From positions 1 through 21,556 of the forward strand of contig JAFDFH010000015.1 in assembly GCA_019309945.1 (NCBI GenBank): DNA of 21,556 bases. Direction: 5' to 3'. Position numbers and translations under genes: made by a program. This DNA is from Deltaproteobacteria bacterium (GTDB lineage Bacteria; Desulfobacterota; Desulfobacteria; Desulfobacterales; JAFDFH01). This document shows positions 15,330 to 21,556 of the stretch, one piece after another. Position 1 is the first letter of the stretch, and each line of letters opens with the position of its first letter. A model generated the notes under the pieces. It made no database searches, had not been told where the DNA came from, and worked only from the letters and a program-made list of their open reading frames with translations.

Positions 15330-15360
15330 GGGTCCAGGTTTTTCAGGAGTAAATCAACAC

Positions 15361-16530
15361 TTACCAATCGAAAGGCTTCGGTCTTATATTTTCAGGGCAT
15401 TGTCTAAGAAAATACTGATCTGTCATTCCAGCTATAAAATCCCTGACGATTTCCACATTAGTGTGGTTTCCAGTATAAATGTTGGACATATCTTCTAAAA
15501 AACCGGTAAAGATGACCGAAGCACGATTTTCATTTTCAATATCTTCCAGGTACCTTTCAAAAAGAATCGTAAAAAGGCTTTTTATGGTGCTCCAGTGATT
15601 CTTTATTTTTGGATTCAGATAGATGTGCTCCATGTTGAATGCTTTTTGCCGCCTCAAAGCTTCTGACACTTCCCGACTGAAAGCGATATAGTTTTGATCA
15701 AAACTGTTATTAATAATGTCCGTAACAAGATTGTATACAATGGTTCCGTTTGTATCGCCAAGGTGCACCACGCTTTCTTTGGGAAGATCGGACCTCTTAA
15801 TCAAATTGAGTCGTATAGCGTCCTCTAAGTCCCGACCGATGTAACTGATCGTATCGGCCATCCTCACAACGCATCCTTCCAGGGTCATGGGCACAAGTGT
15901 TGTCTCGGGATTCACCTTTTTCCGTGAAATTTCTTTTTCAAGATTCTCAAATCCCTTTTTCACTTCCGGCTCCAGGGCCTGGTTGTGAATCTCGCCATCA
16001 TGACAGAGAATCCCGTCTAATGTTTGAAGGCACAGATTCCATCCTTTGCCTTTACGCTCCACTTTTTCCAGAAACTGAATACTTTGAATATTGTGTAGAA
16101 AGTATCCGATTCCGTTAGCGTAACAAAGTTCTGAAAGGAATCTTTCCCCGTCATGCCCGAATGGCGTATGACCGATGTCATGCCCTAATGCAATGGCCTC
16201 GATCAGATCCTCATTTAAGCCCAGATAACGGCCAATCGTCCTGGCGATCTTTGATACCAGCTGAACATGAAGCACCCGGTGTGTGATATGATCGTTCTTT
16301 ATCAGGTAAAAAACCTGAGTTTTATCGATATAGCGTGTGTAGGCGAGAGAATACAACACACGATCCACATCCACGGCAAATGCCTGGCGGTACCCTGTTT
16401 CGAGATTGTCCTCATGGATTCGGCGAACGCCATTTTTACTTAACGCAGCCATGGAAGACAAATTCTCAGCCTCGCGCTGATTCAGTGCTTCCTTTATAAT
16501 GCCGGGTGTCTTGACATCATATCGCGCCAT
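15361..16530 (-). CDS. dGTPase-like HD-domain nucleotide triphosphohydrolase
   Basis: The 389-residue protein shows the dGTPase (Dgt) family signs. Early on it has RQAFAVDVDRVLYSLAYTRY. The HD metal site follows: H84 region ITHRVLHVQLV, H117-D118 in LGHDIGHTPFGHDGE, and D226 in RMADTISYIGRD. It should hydrolyse deoxynucleoside triphosphates to the nucleoside and tripolyphosphate; substrate range is not predictable. Its start (ATG at 16530) overlaps by 14 bp the end of the upstream ATP-grasp gene remnant, an arrangement that normally couples translation. The remnant's reading frame is broken, so initiation must now work independently or by re-initiation. Two codons downstream of its stop begins the intergenic region with the inserted element. 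Confidence 0.9.
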   Translation of the reverse strand: MARYDVKTPGIIKEALNQREAENLSSMAALSKNGVRRIHEDNLETGYRQAFAVDVDRVLYSLAYTRYIDKTQVFYLIKNDHITHRVLHVQLVSKIARTIGRYLGLNEDLIEAIALGHDIGHTPFGHDGERFLSELCYANGIGYFLHNIQSIQFLEKVERKGKGWNLCLQTLDGILCHDGEIHNQALEPEVKKGFENLEKEISRKKVNPETTLVPMTLEGCVVRMADTISYIGRDLEDAIRLNLIKRSDLPKESVVHLGDTNGTIVYNLVTDIINNSFDQNYIAFSREVSEALRRQKAFNMEHIYLNPKIKNHWSTIKSLFTILFERYLEDIENENRASVIFTGFLEDMSNIYTGNHTNVEIVRDFIAGMTDQYFLRQCPENIRPKPFDW

Positions 16531-17126
16531 TTTCGATCATCGTCTCCATCAGTTTTAGGTAATCGATCCCTGCCTTTCTGAATCCTTCCCGGCCATATTT
16601 CATGTTTGCTTCCAGAACATTATAATGACCGTCATGAACACAGACATCGATACCCACATCATCCCAACGACATTTACGCGCCGTATAAAGGGCAAGATCA
16701 AGGGCTTTTTCCGGAACCGGGTCCAGGCTGACGGTCGCGCCCTTCGTTCCGGACAGGTAGATTTCCAGATCACCCTTGTTTTTAATCAGATAAACGCCTC
16801 TTCCCAAAGCCGATCCTCTTGGAATCTTCGCAATAAAGGGAAAAGAAAAATAATTAGGGATGGTTGATTTTTGCTGATTTCCATAAAAGACCCGTGTCAC
16901 GGGATGCGGTATCTCTAAAAGATTAAAAAGGGTTAATGCCCATTGTGTCGAACAGATCCGCATAGAAAGTTGCAGGATAGTAAATTTTCTTTGCATGCCT
17001 TATTAATGTCGCCTCTTCCGGACTATAGTCGGAAAAATTGGGCCGGACCCCCAAAGTCAGAACATTTGTACATTCCTTAAGGCGTGACTCAAGGGCAATC
17101 GCTTTGGAGGGTTTTGATCCTGTCAT
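16517..17126 (-). pseudogene. Decayed RimK-type ATP-grasp ligase gene
   Basis: Two frames together spell a RimK-like ATP-grasp protein. The first (17126 to 16923) gives NVLTLGVRPNFSDYSPEEAT and YYPATFYADLFDTMGI, then stops. The second carries on from about 16930 with LFNLLEIPHPVTRVFYG, FPFIAKIPRGSALGRGV, LDPVPEKALDLALYTARKC, DDVGIDVC and VLEANMKYGREGFRKAG to 16517. At the junction the segment before 'LL..IPHP' that normally carries a conserved D-K pair is missing. At about 16753 a second gap joins DLEIYL straight to SGTKGATVSL, skipping the roughly 45-50 residues that hold the ATP-grasp D-x-R...R...N catalytic block. Protein-like sequence (APEKSEYFSKVSQRSY) also extends upstream to 17183 in the same frame without a start codon. 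The gene cannot make a working ligase. It sits between the Mut7-C and dGTPase-like genes. Confidence 0.8.
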
Positions 17127-17183
17127 ATATGAACGTTGTGAGACCTTTGAAAAATACTCCGATTTTTCCGGTGCGGATGAGAT

Positions 17184-17258
17184 CTATGGATTAAACAGCC
17201 TGTTGATTCTTTCCATGCTCCGATCTGTATGACTGCCCGGCCAGTATATTTTTTTTCA
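17184..17258 (-). other. In-frame continuation of the Mut7-C gene beyond a TGA codon (possible selenocysteine or nonsense mutation)
   Basis: After FQICNQ the codon is TGA (17258-17256). The same frame then reads KKIYWPGSHTDRSMERINRL to a TAG at 17186-17184. Mut7-C proteins typically end C-x-x-C-G-K-x-YW-x-G-[ST]-H-...-M, so the TGA stands exactly at the second cysteine of the last CxxC pair. The RNA just after it can form a small stem, UAU-ACUG around a GCCGGG loop with CAGU-(C)-AUA. This begins about 8 nt after the UGA and is a weak candidate bacterial SECIS. The alternative is a single-base TGC or TGT to TGA change. Confidence 0.55.
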
Positions 17259-17675
17259 TTGGTTACAAATCTGGAATGTATCGTGGGTTTCCCATATATA
17301 GTCAGGCAGTCTACCGCGCAGCAATGCTTTATCCACTCTCCGGATTAGCGTATTGCATCGGACACATCGTGAAAACGGCCTTACATCTGCCCGATCAATG
17401 CCGAGGATTTGAATAACTTGTTTTAGTTGTTCAAAGGGATGGTTTGATTTGATAAAAATAAGTTTTCGGGATCTGTTCTTTTCCCAGATACGTTTTGTTC
17501 GCGTCAGCAGCATCCGTTCCTGTTTCTCTGAATCCACACCCCTGCTGTTCCAATCATCCTGCTCGTACAAGGTATCGAACCCTAAAATTCGAAGCCATTT
17601 TGCCAATGTTCCCAGTGTTTTTTCGGCTGCAAAGCATGCGTGTATATGAAATTCGGGAATTGAAGAATTGCCCAT
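17256..17675 (-). CDS. Mut7-C RNase-domain zinc-ribbon protein (ends at in-frame TGA)
   Basis: The 139-residue product to the first stop matches the Mut7-C (PIN-like) family with its C-terminal zinc ribbon. It has AAEKTLGTLAKWLRILGFDT, then ERMLLTRTKRI, then FIKSNHPFEQLKQVI, then the first ribbon pair CVRCN, and finally FQIC at the second pair. Two positions that are usually acidic in the family differ: the Asp before TLGxLA is Glu, and LLTRD is LLTRT. Nuclease activity is therefore doubtful. The chain ends one residue before the expected last cysteine (see the entry for 17184-17258); if TGA is read through, the protein is 163 residues. The ATG at 17675 has AAGGGG seven bases before it, overlapping the stop of the lipoprotein gene, so the two are translated together. 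Confidence 0.8.
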   Translation of the reverse strand: MGNSSIPEFHIHACFAAEKTLGTLAKWLRILGFDTLYEQDDWNSRGVDSEKQERMLLTRTKRIWEKNRSRKLIFIKSNHPFEQLKQVIQILGIDRADVRPFSRCVRCNTLIRRVDKALLRGRLPDYIWETHDTFQICNQ

Positions 17676-17686
17676 TCCTTAACCCC

Positions 17687-18520
17687 TTACTTCTCATCCG
17701 GGGGCCTCAGCACAAACGCGGATGGTGAGACAGAAACGTTTGCCCAGTATTTTTCAACATTGAGCTGGAAGTTTACACCTTCGTCATCTGCGATTCTCAA
17801 CACCAGGGGAACATTGTATCCATCAATGATTTGCATTTTTTCAAATGTCGCACGAAACCCAAGTGAACCGTTGGTATTGAGTACTTCGACCTTCTGGACC
17901 ATTTTTTTTGGTTCATCAAGGTATATTCTTTCAAGAACTCTTTTTGACCCTTTTTTGAGTAGCAGGACATACCCTTCGCCAGATTCGTTTTTTATGACGG
18001 TCGCATGATTATGCTCACGGACCGGTATGCGGCCGGCTAGAAGGTGAAGAACATCACTGGATTTAACGGGTATGGAAACGATATTATTTAGATTTGCATC
18101 GGTCGTTCGTTTTCGGTAAAAGCGCTGCCGGTCATGAATATTGAGGTATACCCAATCCCCATCACTGGCAAGACTCACTATCGGCTGTCCCGTAATGGCC
18201 AGTATTTCCAGGCGCAGTCTCCCTGGATCGGATCCGACCCAGGCGATGCGGGCTCCCTGAATTTTACCCTTCTTGGATAGCTTTACCTTCCCGATACCTT
18301 TAAATGTTTTAAGGGTGTCATTATTACTTTGAATCGCTGCAATAAGCCCCTGGGCTTCAATCCCGATTGCAACTGCAGCTTTTTCAGGAGCTCGTCCAAT
18401 ATAGCTGGCACATGAACATAAAAAAAAACAGGTCATCAACAGGATGATGGATATATGAATAGAGACTTTTGAAAAATGGTAATTTTTATTCCGGCTTGTT
18501 CTCAGCATGTCAGAATTCAA
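17687..18520 (-). CDS. LolB/DUF4292-like outer membrane lipoprotein
   Basis: The 277-residue precursor has a basic N-terminus, a hydrophobic stretch ISIILLMTCFFL and a lipobox L-C-S-C with the lipidated cysteine at C37. The mature part reads 'TLKTFKGIGKVKL', 'RIAWVGSDPGRLRLEILAITG' and 'ASDGDWVYLNIHDRQRFYRK'. This is the incomplete beta-barrel pattern of the LolB/LolA and DUF4292 lipoprotein-handling families. It is probably involved in outer-membrane lipoprotein insertion or envelope assembly. The start chosen is TTG at 18520, because GGAGG (inside the last codons of the TPR gene) lies seven bases before it. An in-frame ATG at 18508 would lack that spacing. The gene starts 3 bp after the TPR lipoprotein gene and ends 11 bp before the Mut7-C gene. 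Confidence 0.78.
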   Translation of the reverse strand: MNSDMLRTSRNKNYHFSKVSIHISIILLMTCFFLCSCASYIGRAPEKAAVAIGIEAQGLIAAIQSNNDTLKTFKGIGKVKLSKKGKIQGARIAWVGSDPGRLRLEILAITGQPIVSLASDGDWVYLNIHDRQRFYRKRTTDANLNNIVSIPVKSSDVLHLLAGRIPVREHNHATVIKNESGEGYVLLLKKGSKRVLERIYLDEPKKMVQKVEVLNTNGSLGFRATFEKMQIIDGYNVPLVLRIADDEGVNFQLNVEKYWANVSVSPSAFVLRPPDEK

Positions 18521-18523
18521 CCT

Positions 18524-20254
18524 CTAGCCTCCATCTTCTGTCAGCTCCTGAATCTTTTTTTCAAGGACCGATTTGTCTTCTTTCTTATGAAAAAGGGAGC
18601 GTTTATAAAATTCGAGCGCTTTTTCCTTATTGCTTATTTTCAGGTATGTATCCCCGAGATGTTCTAGGATGACCGGATCATCGGGGACCAGATTGACGGC
18701 CTTTTGTAAAATCGCTAATGCTTTTTTAAAAAGGCCTTTTTTAAAATATACCCAACCCAGGCTGTCCGTGATATAGCCGTCATCGGGTTTGTACTTCAAT
18801 GCCGTTTTAATAAGCTGTTCGGCCTCATCTAAATTCTGTCCCAAATCTGCATAGGTATACCCCAAATAATTCAATGCATTGGCATTTTTGGGGTCCAGGC
18901 GAACGACATTCTGCATCGATTTTATGGAATCCTCCTTCCGTCCCCATTTGTCATACACAACACCCAAACGGAAATAGAGCCTGGTATCGTTGGAATCTAT
19001 TTCAAGTCCCCGCTTAAGGATTTTTTCAGCTTTTTCGAATTCCTTGGCTTCTTCATAAAACGAACCCAGTTGAAGCAGAAACGCTGGATTATCCGATGTG
19101 TGTTTTACCACGTTTTCTAAAAATCGGATTGCCTCCTGGGTTTTTTCCTGTTCCTGGTAAAGAAAGGAAATATGAATCACCGCGTTCTCATAGAATCGAG
19201 AATCACCCTTCACTTTTTTTAAGCGCTCGATCGCCTTGTCTTTCTCATTGGCGCCATCAAAGGATAAGCCTATCAAATAATGGAGGTCTGAACTATCCGG
19301 TGCGCCGCTTAGCATACCCTGAAGGATGATGATGGCCTTATCAAAATCTTTTTTTTCTAAATAAAGCTTTACAATATTTTTGAATACTTCAGACTCGGAT
19401 GTACTCCGCTTGCCCAGATCCCTAAAAATTTTTTCAGCGGCCGCTATGCGTCCATTTTGATGGAACAAATACCCCAATGCCAGGGTGGCGCGTATATTAT
19501 CAGGGTTTTTTTCCAGAATATCTTCGTATATCTGAACCACTTTTTTATTTTTTCCCTGTGTTTCGTATAGCTTTATCAACTCGAATCGTGGTTCTTCAAG
19601 ATCAGGTTCCAGTTCCAATGTCTTTTTGAATTGATCCTCGGCTTCATTTACCCTGCCCTGTTGCAAATAGACCTCTCCAAGGTAAAAATGCCCCACATAC
19701 GATCCAGGAAAGTTTTGAACCAGTTGCCGATAGATCCTCAAGGCGTCGTCCAAATTCTTTTCATCCAGATACAGGCTGCCCAGAAACAAATAAATATCTT
19801 CCTGTGTGGGGTCATTGACAATAACTTTTTCATATGCTGATTTGGCATCATCCATCTCTTTTAATCGGTGTTTTATCCTTCCATAAATTATGAGTGCTCC
19901 GATGTCATTCTCATTTTTTTCAAGTATTCTTTCAACAGCATGTAGTGACGCTTCCGCGTTATTCATCCTCAGGTAGAGGGTTGCAAGCTCTTTAAGTAAA
20001 TAGAGCGATTCCGGATCACTTTCAATTGCTTTTTTTAAATATTCTAGTGCCTTATCCAGGTCATTGATTTTCTGATATAATTGTGCCTCGGTAAAGTAGT
20101 AATACCGGCTCTGCGGCTTCGGGGAAACGGCCGGTTTTTCATATTCGACCGGTTTTTCATATGTTATCGGTGTCGGCTTCTTTTTTACCGTGCAACTGAT
20201 AAAAAAGAAAATGACCACCAAAAAAATGGTCAGTCTCGAATAGTTGGCCTTCAT
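18524..20254 (-). CDS. TPR-repeat lipoprotein
   Basis: This 576-residue protein has a short signal sequence, LTIFLVVIFFFISC, with a probable lipidation cysteine at 21 (the -3 position is Phe, so the lipobox is imperfect). A proline-rich linker with repeated 'YEKP' follows. From about residue 50 to the end it is an almost continuous series of roughly 13-15 tetratricopeptide repeats, for example ALEYLKKAIESDPESLYLL, ALRIYRQLVQNFPGSYVGHF and ALNYLGYTYADLGQNLDEAE. Such proteins act as periplasmic or outer-membrane-anchored scaffolds. It is directly followed by the LolB-like lipoprotein gene, which suggests a shared job in envelope assembly. The upstream region contains palindromic repeat copy D, ending 24 bp before the ATG. 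Confidence 0.9.
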   Translation of the reverse strand: MKANYSRLTIFLVVIFFFISCTVKKKPTPITYEKPVEYEKPAVSPKPQSRYYYFTEAQLYQKINDLDKALEYLKKAIESDPESLYLLKELATLYLRMNNAEASLHAVERILEKNENDIGALIIYGRIKHRLKEMDDAKSAYEKVIVNDPTQEDIYLFLGSLYLDEKNLDDALRIYRQLVQNFPGSYVGHFYLGEVYLQQGRVNEAEDQFKKTLELEPDLEEPRFELIKLYETQGKNKKVVQIYEDILEKNPDNIRATLALGYLFHQNGRIAAAEKIFRDLGKRSTSESEVFKNIVKLYLEKKDFDKAIIILQGMLSGAPDSSDLHYLIGLSFDGANEKDKAIERLKKVKGDSRFYENAVIHISFLYQEQEKTQEAIRFLENVVKHTSDNPAFLLQLGSFYEEAKEFEKAEKILKRGLEIDSNDTRLYFRLGVVYDKWGRKEDSIKSMQNVVRLDPKNANALNYLGYTYADLGQNLDEAEQLIKTALKYKPDDGYITDSLGWVYFKKGLFKKALAILQKAVNLVPDDPVILEHLGDTYLKISNKEKALEFYKRSLFHKKEDKSVLEKKIQELTEDGG

Positions 20255-20276
20255 TCGTAAATTATCCTGTTATCAT

Positions 20277-20420
20277 TTGAGCCAGTTTCAAAACGTTTCA
20301 GTTTGTTCAAAGTCAAGGAAGGCGAAAATTTTAACCACAGGAATACATTTAGTATTTCGAGGATTAAAATTTGAGCCTGACGCAGAGATTGGGCAAAATT
20401 GGACGTTTTAAAATTGGCTT
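20277..20420. repeat. Palindromic intergenic repeat, copy D
   Basis: This is the most regular copy. The end TGAGCCAGTTTCAAAACGTT pairs with the reverse complement of the other end, TAAGCCAATTTTAAAACGTC, with 22 of 31 outer positions identical. Inside, AATTTTAACC-ACAGGAATAC pairs with GTATTTCGAGGATTAAAATT around a short loop (15 of 20). It fills the gap between the RpoH-like gene and the TPR gene. Read in the direction of those genes it has the same orientation as copy B has relative to the kinase gene. Confidence 0.85.
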
Positions 20421-20451
20421 ATTTGTTTCGAAGTTTTTGTAACCGCTCTAT

Positions 20452-21423
20452 TTAATCCGAAATCACTCCTTCGGAATGAGATTCAAAATCGGGTATTTCT
20501 CGTTTGATATACTCTTTTATCTTCTTGATAATGTTTTTTTCCACCTGGCGGACACGCTCTCTCGATATCCCGTAACGATCTCCAATCTCCTGTAACGTAA
20601 CCGGGTCATCAGAAAAAATGCGCAGGTCAAATATTTCAAGCTCTCTTGGGGTCATTTTTTTTCTAAATTCGTCGATTTTAAGTCGGAGAAGCATCTCCGT
20701 TTCCTTTTTCGCCACCTGGTCTTCTGCAGATTCGTTCGTATCACCCAAAAAATCAATTCTGGCCGTATCAGAATCGTCTTTCAATGGCGCATCTAAAGAA
20801 ACATCCCAGCCATCGAGCCGCTGGTCCATTTCGACAATTTCTTTTTCAGATACCCCCAGCTTTTCAGAAAGGAGCTTTGGTTTGGGATCAAAGCCTTGTT
20901 CAATCAGTTTTTGTTTTTCCTTTTTTAACTTAAAAAAGAGTTTTCGCTGTCCCTGGGTTGTACCAATTTTGACTAGACGCCAATTATCCATGATGAATTT
21001 AAGTATATAAGCCTTTATCCAAAAAGAAGCATAATATGAAAATTTGACATTCTTGTAAGGGTCAAATTTTTTGGCAGCCTGCATGAGTCCGATATTTCCC
21101 TCCTGGATCAGATCTAAAAGATTCTGCATCCAGATCCTTTGGAAGTCCAGGGCGATCTTTACCACCAGCCTAAGGTTTGAGGTGATCAGTTCGTATGCCG
21201 CTGCATCGTCACCATCCTCCCGGATACGCACAGCCAGCTCCTTTTCACGTTCTCGGGTGATAAGCTTGTAATGACTTATTTCCGTCAGGTAACGCTGAAG
21301 CGGATCAAACTTGACAAGCGCTTTATCAGAAGATTTATCTACAGTTTCGTTTTTGACAACACTTGAATTATTGTTGGCTTTATTTTTATGTTCATCTAAT
21401 TGTTTTTCTTGTTTTTTAGCCAT
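20452..21423 (-). CDS. rpoH: RpoH-like (sigma-32 type) RNA polymerase sigma factor
   Basis: This 323-residue sigma-70-family factor lacks a region 1.1. Region 2 is clear: ITSNLRLVVKIALDF, NLLDLIQEGNIGLMQAAKKF and FSYYASFWIKAYILKFIMDN. It is followed by QRKLFFKLKKEK (159-170), which resembles the 'RpoH box' typical of heat-shock sigma factors. Region 4 ends with LQEIGDRYGISRERVRQVEK, the -35-binding helix-turn-helix. The first 35 residues are lysine- and asparagine-rich and look unstructured. It probably directs the heat-shock or envelope-stress regulon; another group 2/3 sigma is possible. The ATG at 21423 has an AAGAAG purine run before it. It is divergent from the tRNA gene. Confidence 0.82.
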   Translation of the reverse strand: MAKKQEKQLDEHKNKANNNSSVVKNETVDKSSDKALVKFDPLQRYLTEISHYKLITREREKELAVRIREDGDDAAAYELITSNLRLVVKIALDFQRIWMQNLLDLIQEGNIGLMQAAKKFDPYKNVKFSYYASFWIKAYILKFIMDNWRLVKIGTTQGQRKLFFKLKKEKQKLIEQGFDPKPKLLSEKLGVSEKEIVEMDQRLDGWDVSLDAPLKDDSDTARIDFLGDTNESAEDQVAKKETEMLLRLKIDEFRKKMTPRELEIFDLRIFSDDPVTLQEIGDRYGISRERVRQVEKNIIKKIKEYIKREIPDFESHSEGVISD

Positions 21424-21512
21424 CTTCTTCTTGATTTTATTCCAGTGAATCGATCCTTAATTTTATGGACACCGGAAAGAAAATATAGTATGGAAGCTTT
21501 TTAATCTCCTAC

Positions 21513-21556
<44 letters not shown>

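Larger units (their letters stand above)
15001..15360. other. Intergenic space occupied by the inserted 271-bp element
   Basis: The 360 bp between the dGTPase-like gene and the UPF0280 gene are almost entirely the element at 15051-15321. Removing it with one copy of the 8-bp duplication would leave about 80 bp. The open frame across it, and its similar peptide at about 8051-8140, arise from the repeat itself and are not taken as genes. Confidence 0.7.

Noticed and set aside
15059..15367. Minus-strand open frame of 102 codons across the intergenic region, with a peptide shared with a plus-strand frame near 8051-8140 (SICSGRxAAPSGNFFQYGQN)
   Set aside because: The shared peptide is simply the translation of the repeated arm of the 271-bp element. 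The frame runs over both arms and the target duplication and has no coding character.
16946..16996. N-terminal residues MQRKFTILQLSMRICSTQWA of the second ATP-grasp frame
   Set aside because: They overlap, out of frame, the part of the first frame that has real homology-like sequence; they are not a genuine start.
17139..17170. TGAGACCTTTGAAAAATACT, similar to the GAGACCTTTGCAAAAC repeat end
   Set aside because: No repeat core is next to it, and in the minus-strand frame it reads as plausible protein sequence (EYFSKVSQ) of the decayed ATP-grasp gene, so the likeness is probably chance.
20459..20485. ATCACTCCTTCGGAATGAGAT hairpin near the end of the RpoH-like gene as a terminator
   Set aside because: It lies inside the last codons of the gene and is not followed by a U-rich tract in the direction of transcription.

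Overview
The window looks like a chromosomal segment of an anaerobic member of the Desulfobacterota, most likely a Desulfobacterales-type sulfate reducer or relative. This is inferred from the gene mix: an NtrC-type sigma-54 regulator, a class III (c3-like) multiheme cytochrome, an acyl-CoA dehydrogenase with its own electron-transfer flavoprotein, an RpoH-like sigma factor, and many short palindromic repeats between genes. No taxonomic marker was compared. Almost all genes lie on the minus strand; only an adenosine-kinase-like gene, a cytochrome gene and the terminal tRNA are on the plus strand.

Layout. Positions 1-1863: a partial small winged-helix-like gene behind a good sigma-54 promoter (309-325), and a sigma-54-dependent response regulator that could act on it. 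Positions 1864-2706: a gene-poor stretch with two copies of a palindromic repeat family. Positions 2707-4178 (plus): a PfkB/adenosine-kinase-type kinase, then an exported tetraheme cytochrome. Positions 4227-7929 (minus): an acyl-CoA dehydrogenase, EtfB and EtfA cluster in which EtfA is fused to an XRE helix-turn-helix and a cupin domain. Positions 7930-8261: a mosaic of three repeat types. Positions 8262-13977 (minus): HIT protein, LapA-like membrane protein, MutS and an AMIN/amidase_3 cell-wall amidase with a duplicated N-terminal module. Positions 14212-20254 (minus): TPR lipoprotein, LolB-like lipoprotein, Mut7-C protein, decayed ATP-grasp gene, dGTPase-like HD hydrolase and a UPF0280 protein, interrupted before the last by a 271-bp non-coding element with a perfect 8-bp target duplication. 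Positions 20452-21423 (minus): RpoH-like sigma factor. Positions 21513-21556: the 5' part of tRNA-Arg(TCT).

Points of most interest: (1) the Mut7-C gene stops at a TGA exactly where the last cysteine of its zinc ribbon belongs, and the family's C-terminal motif continues in frame beyond it, so this is either a selenocysteine codon or a fresh nonsense mutation; (2) the EtfA-XRE-cupin fusion, an electron-transfer flavoprotein joined to a DNA-binding sensor module; (3) two families of small mobile-looking palindromic elements, one of them repeatedly placed just upstream of ribosome binding sites; (4) a sigma-54 promoter with an operator-like palindrome at its start point.
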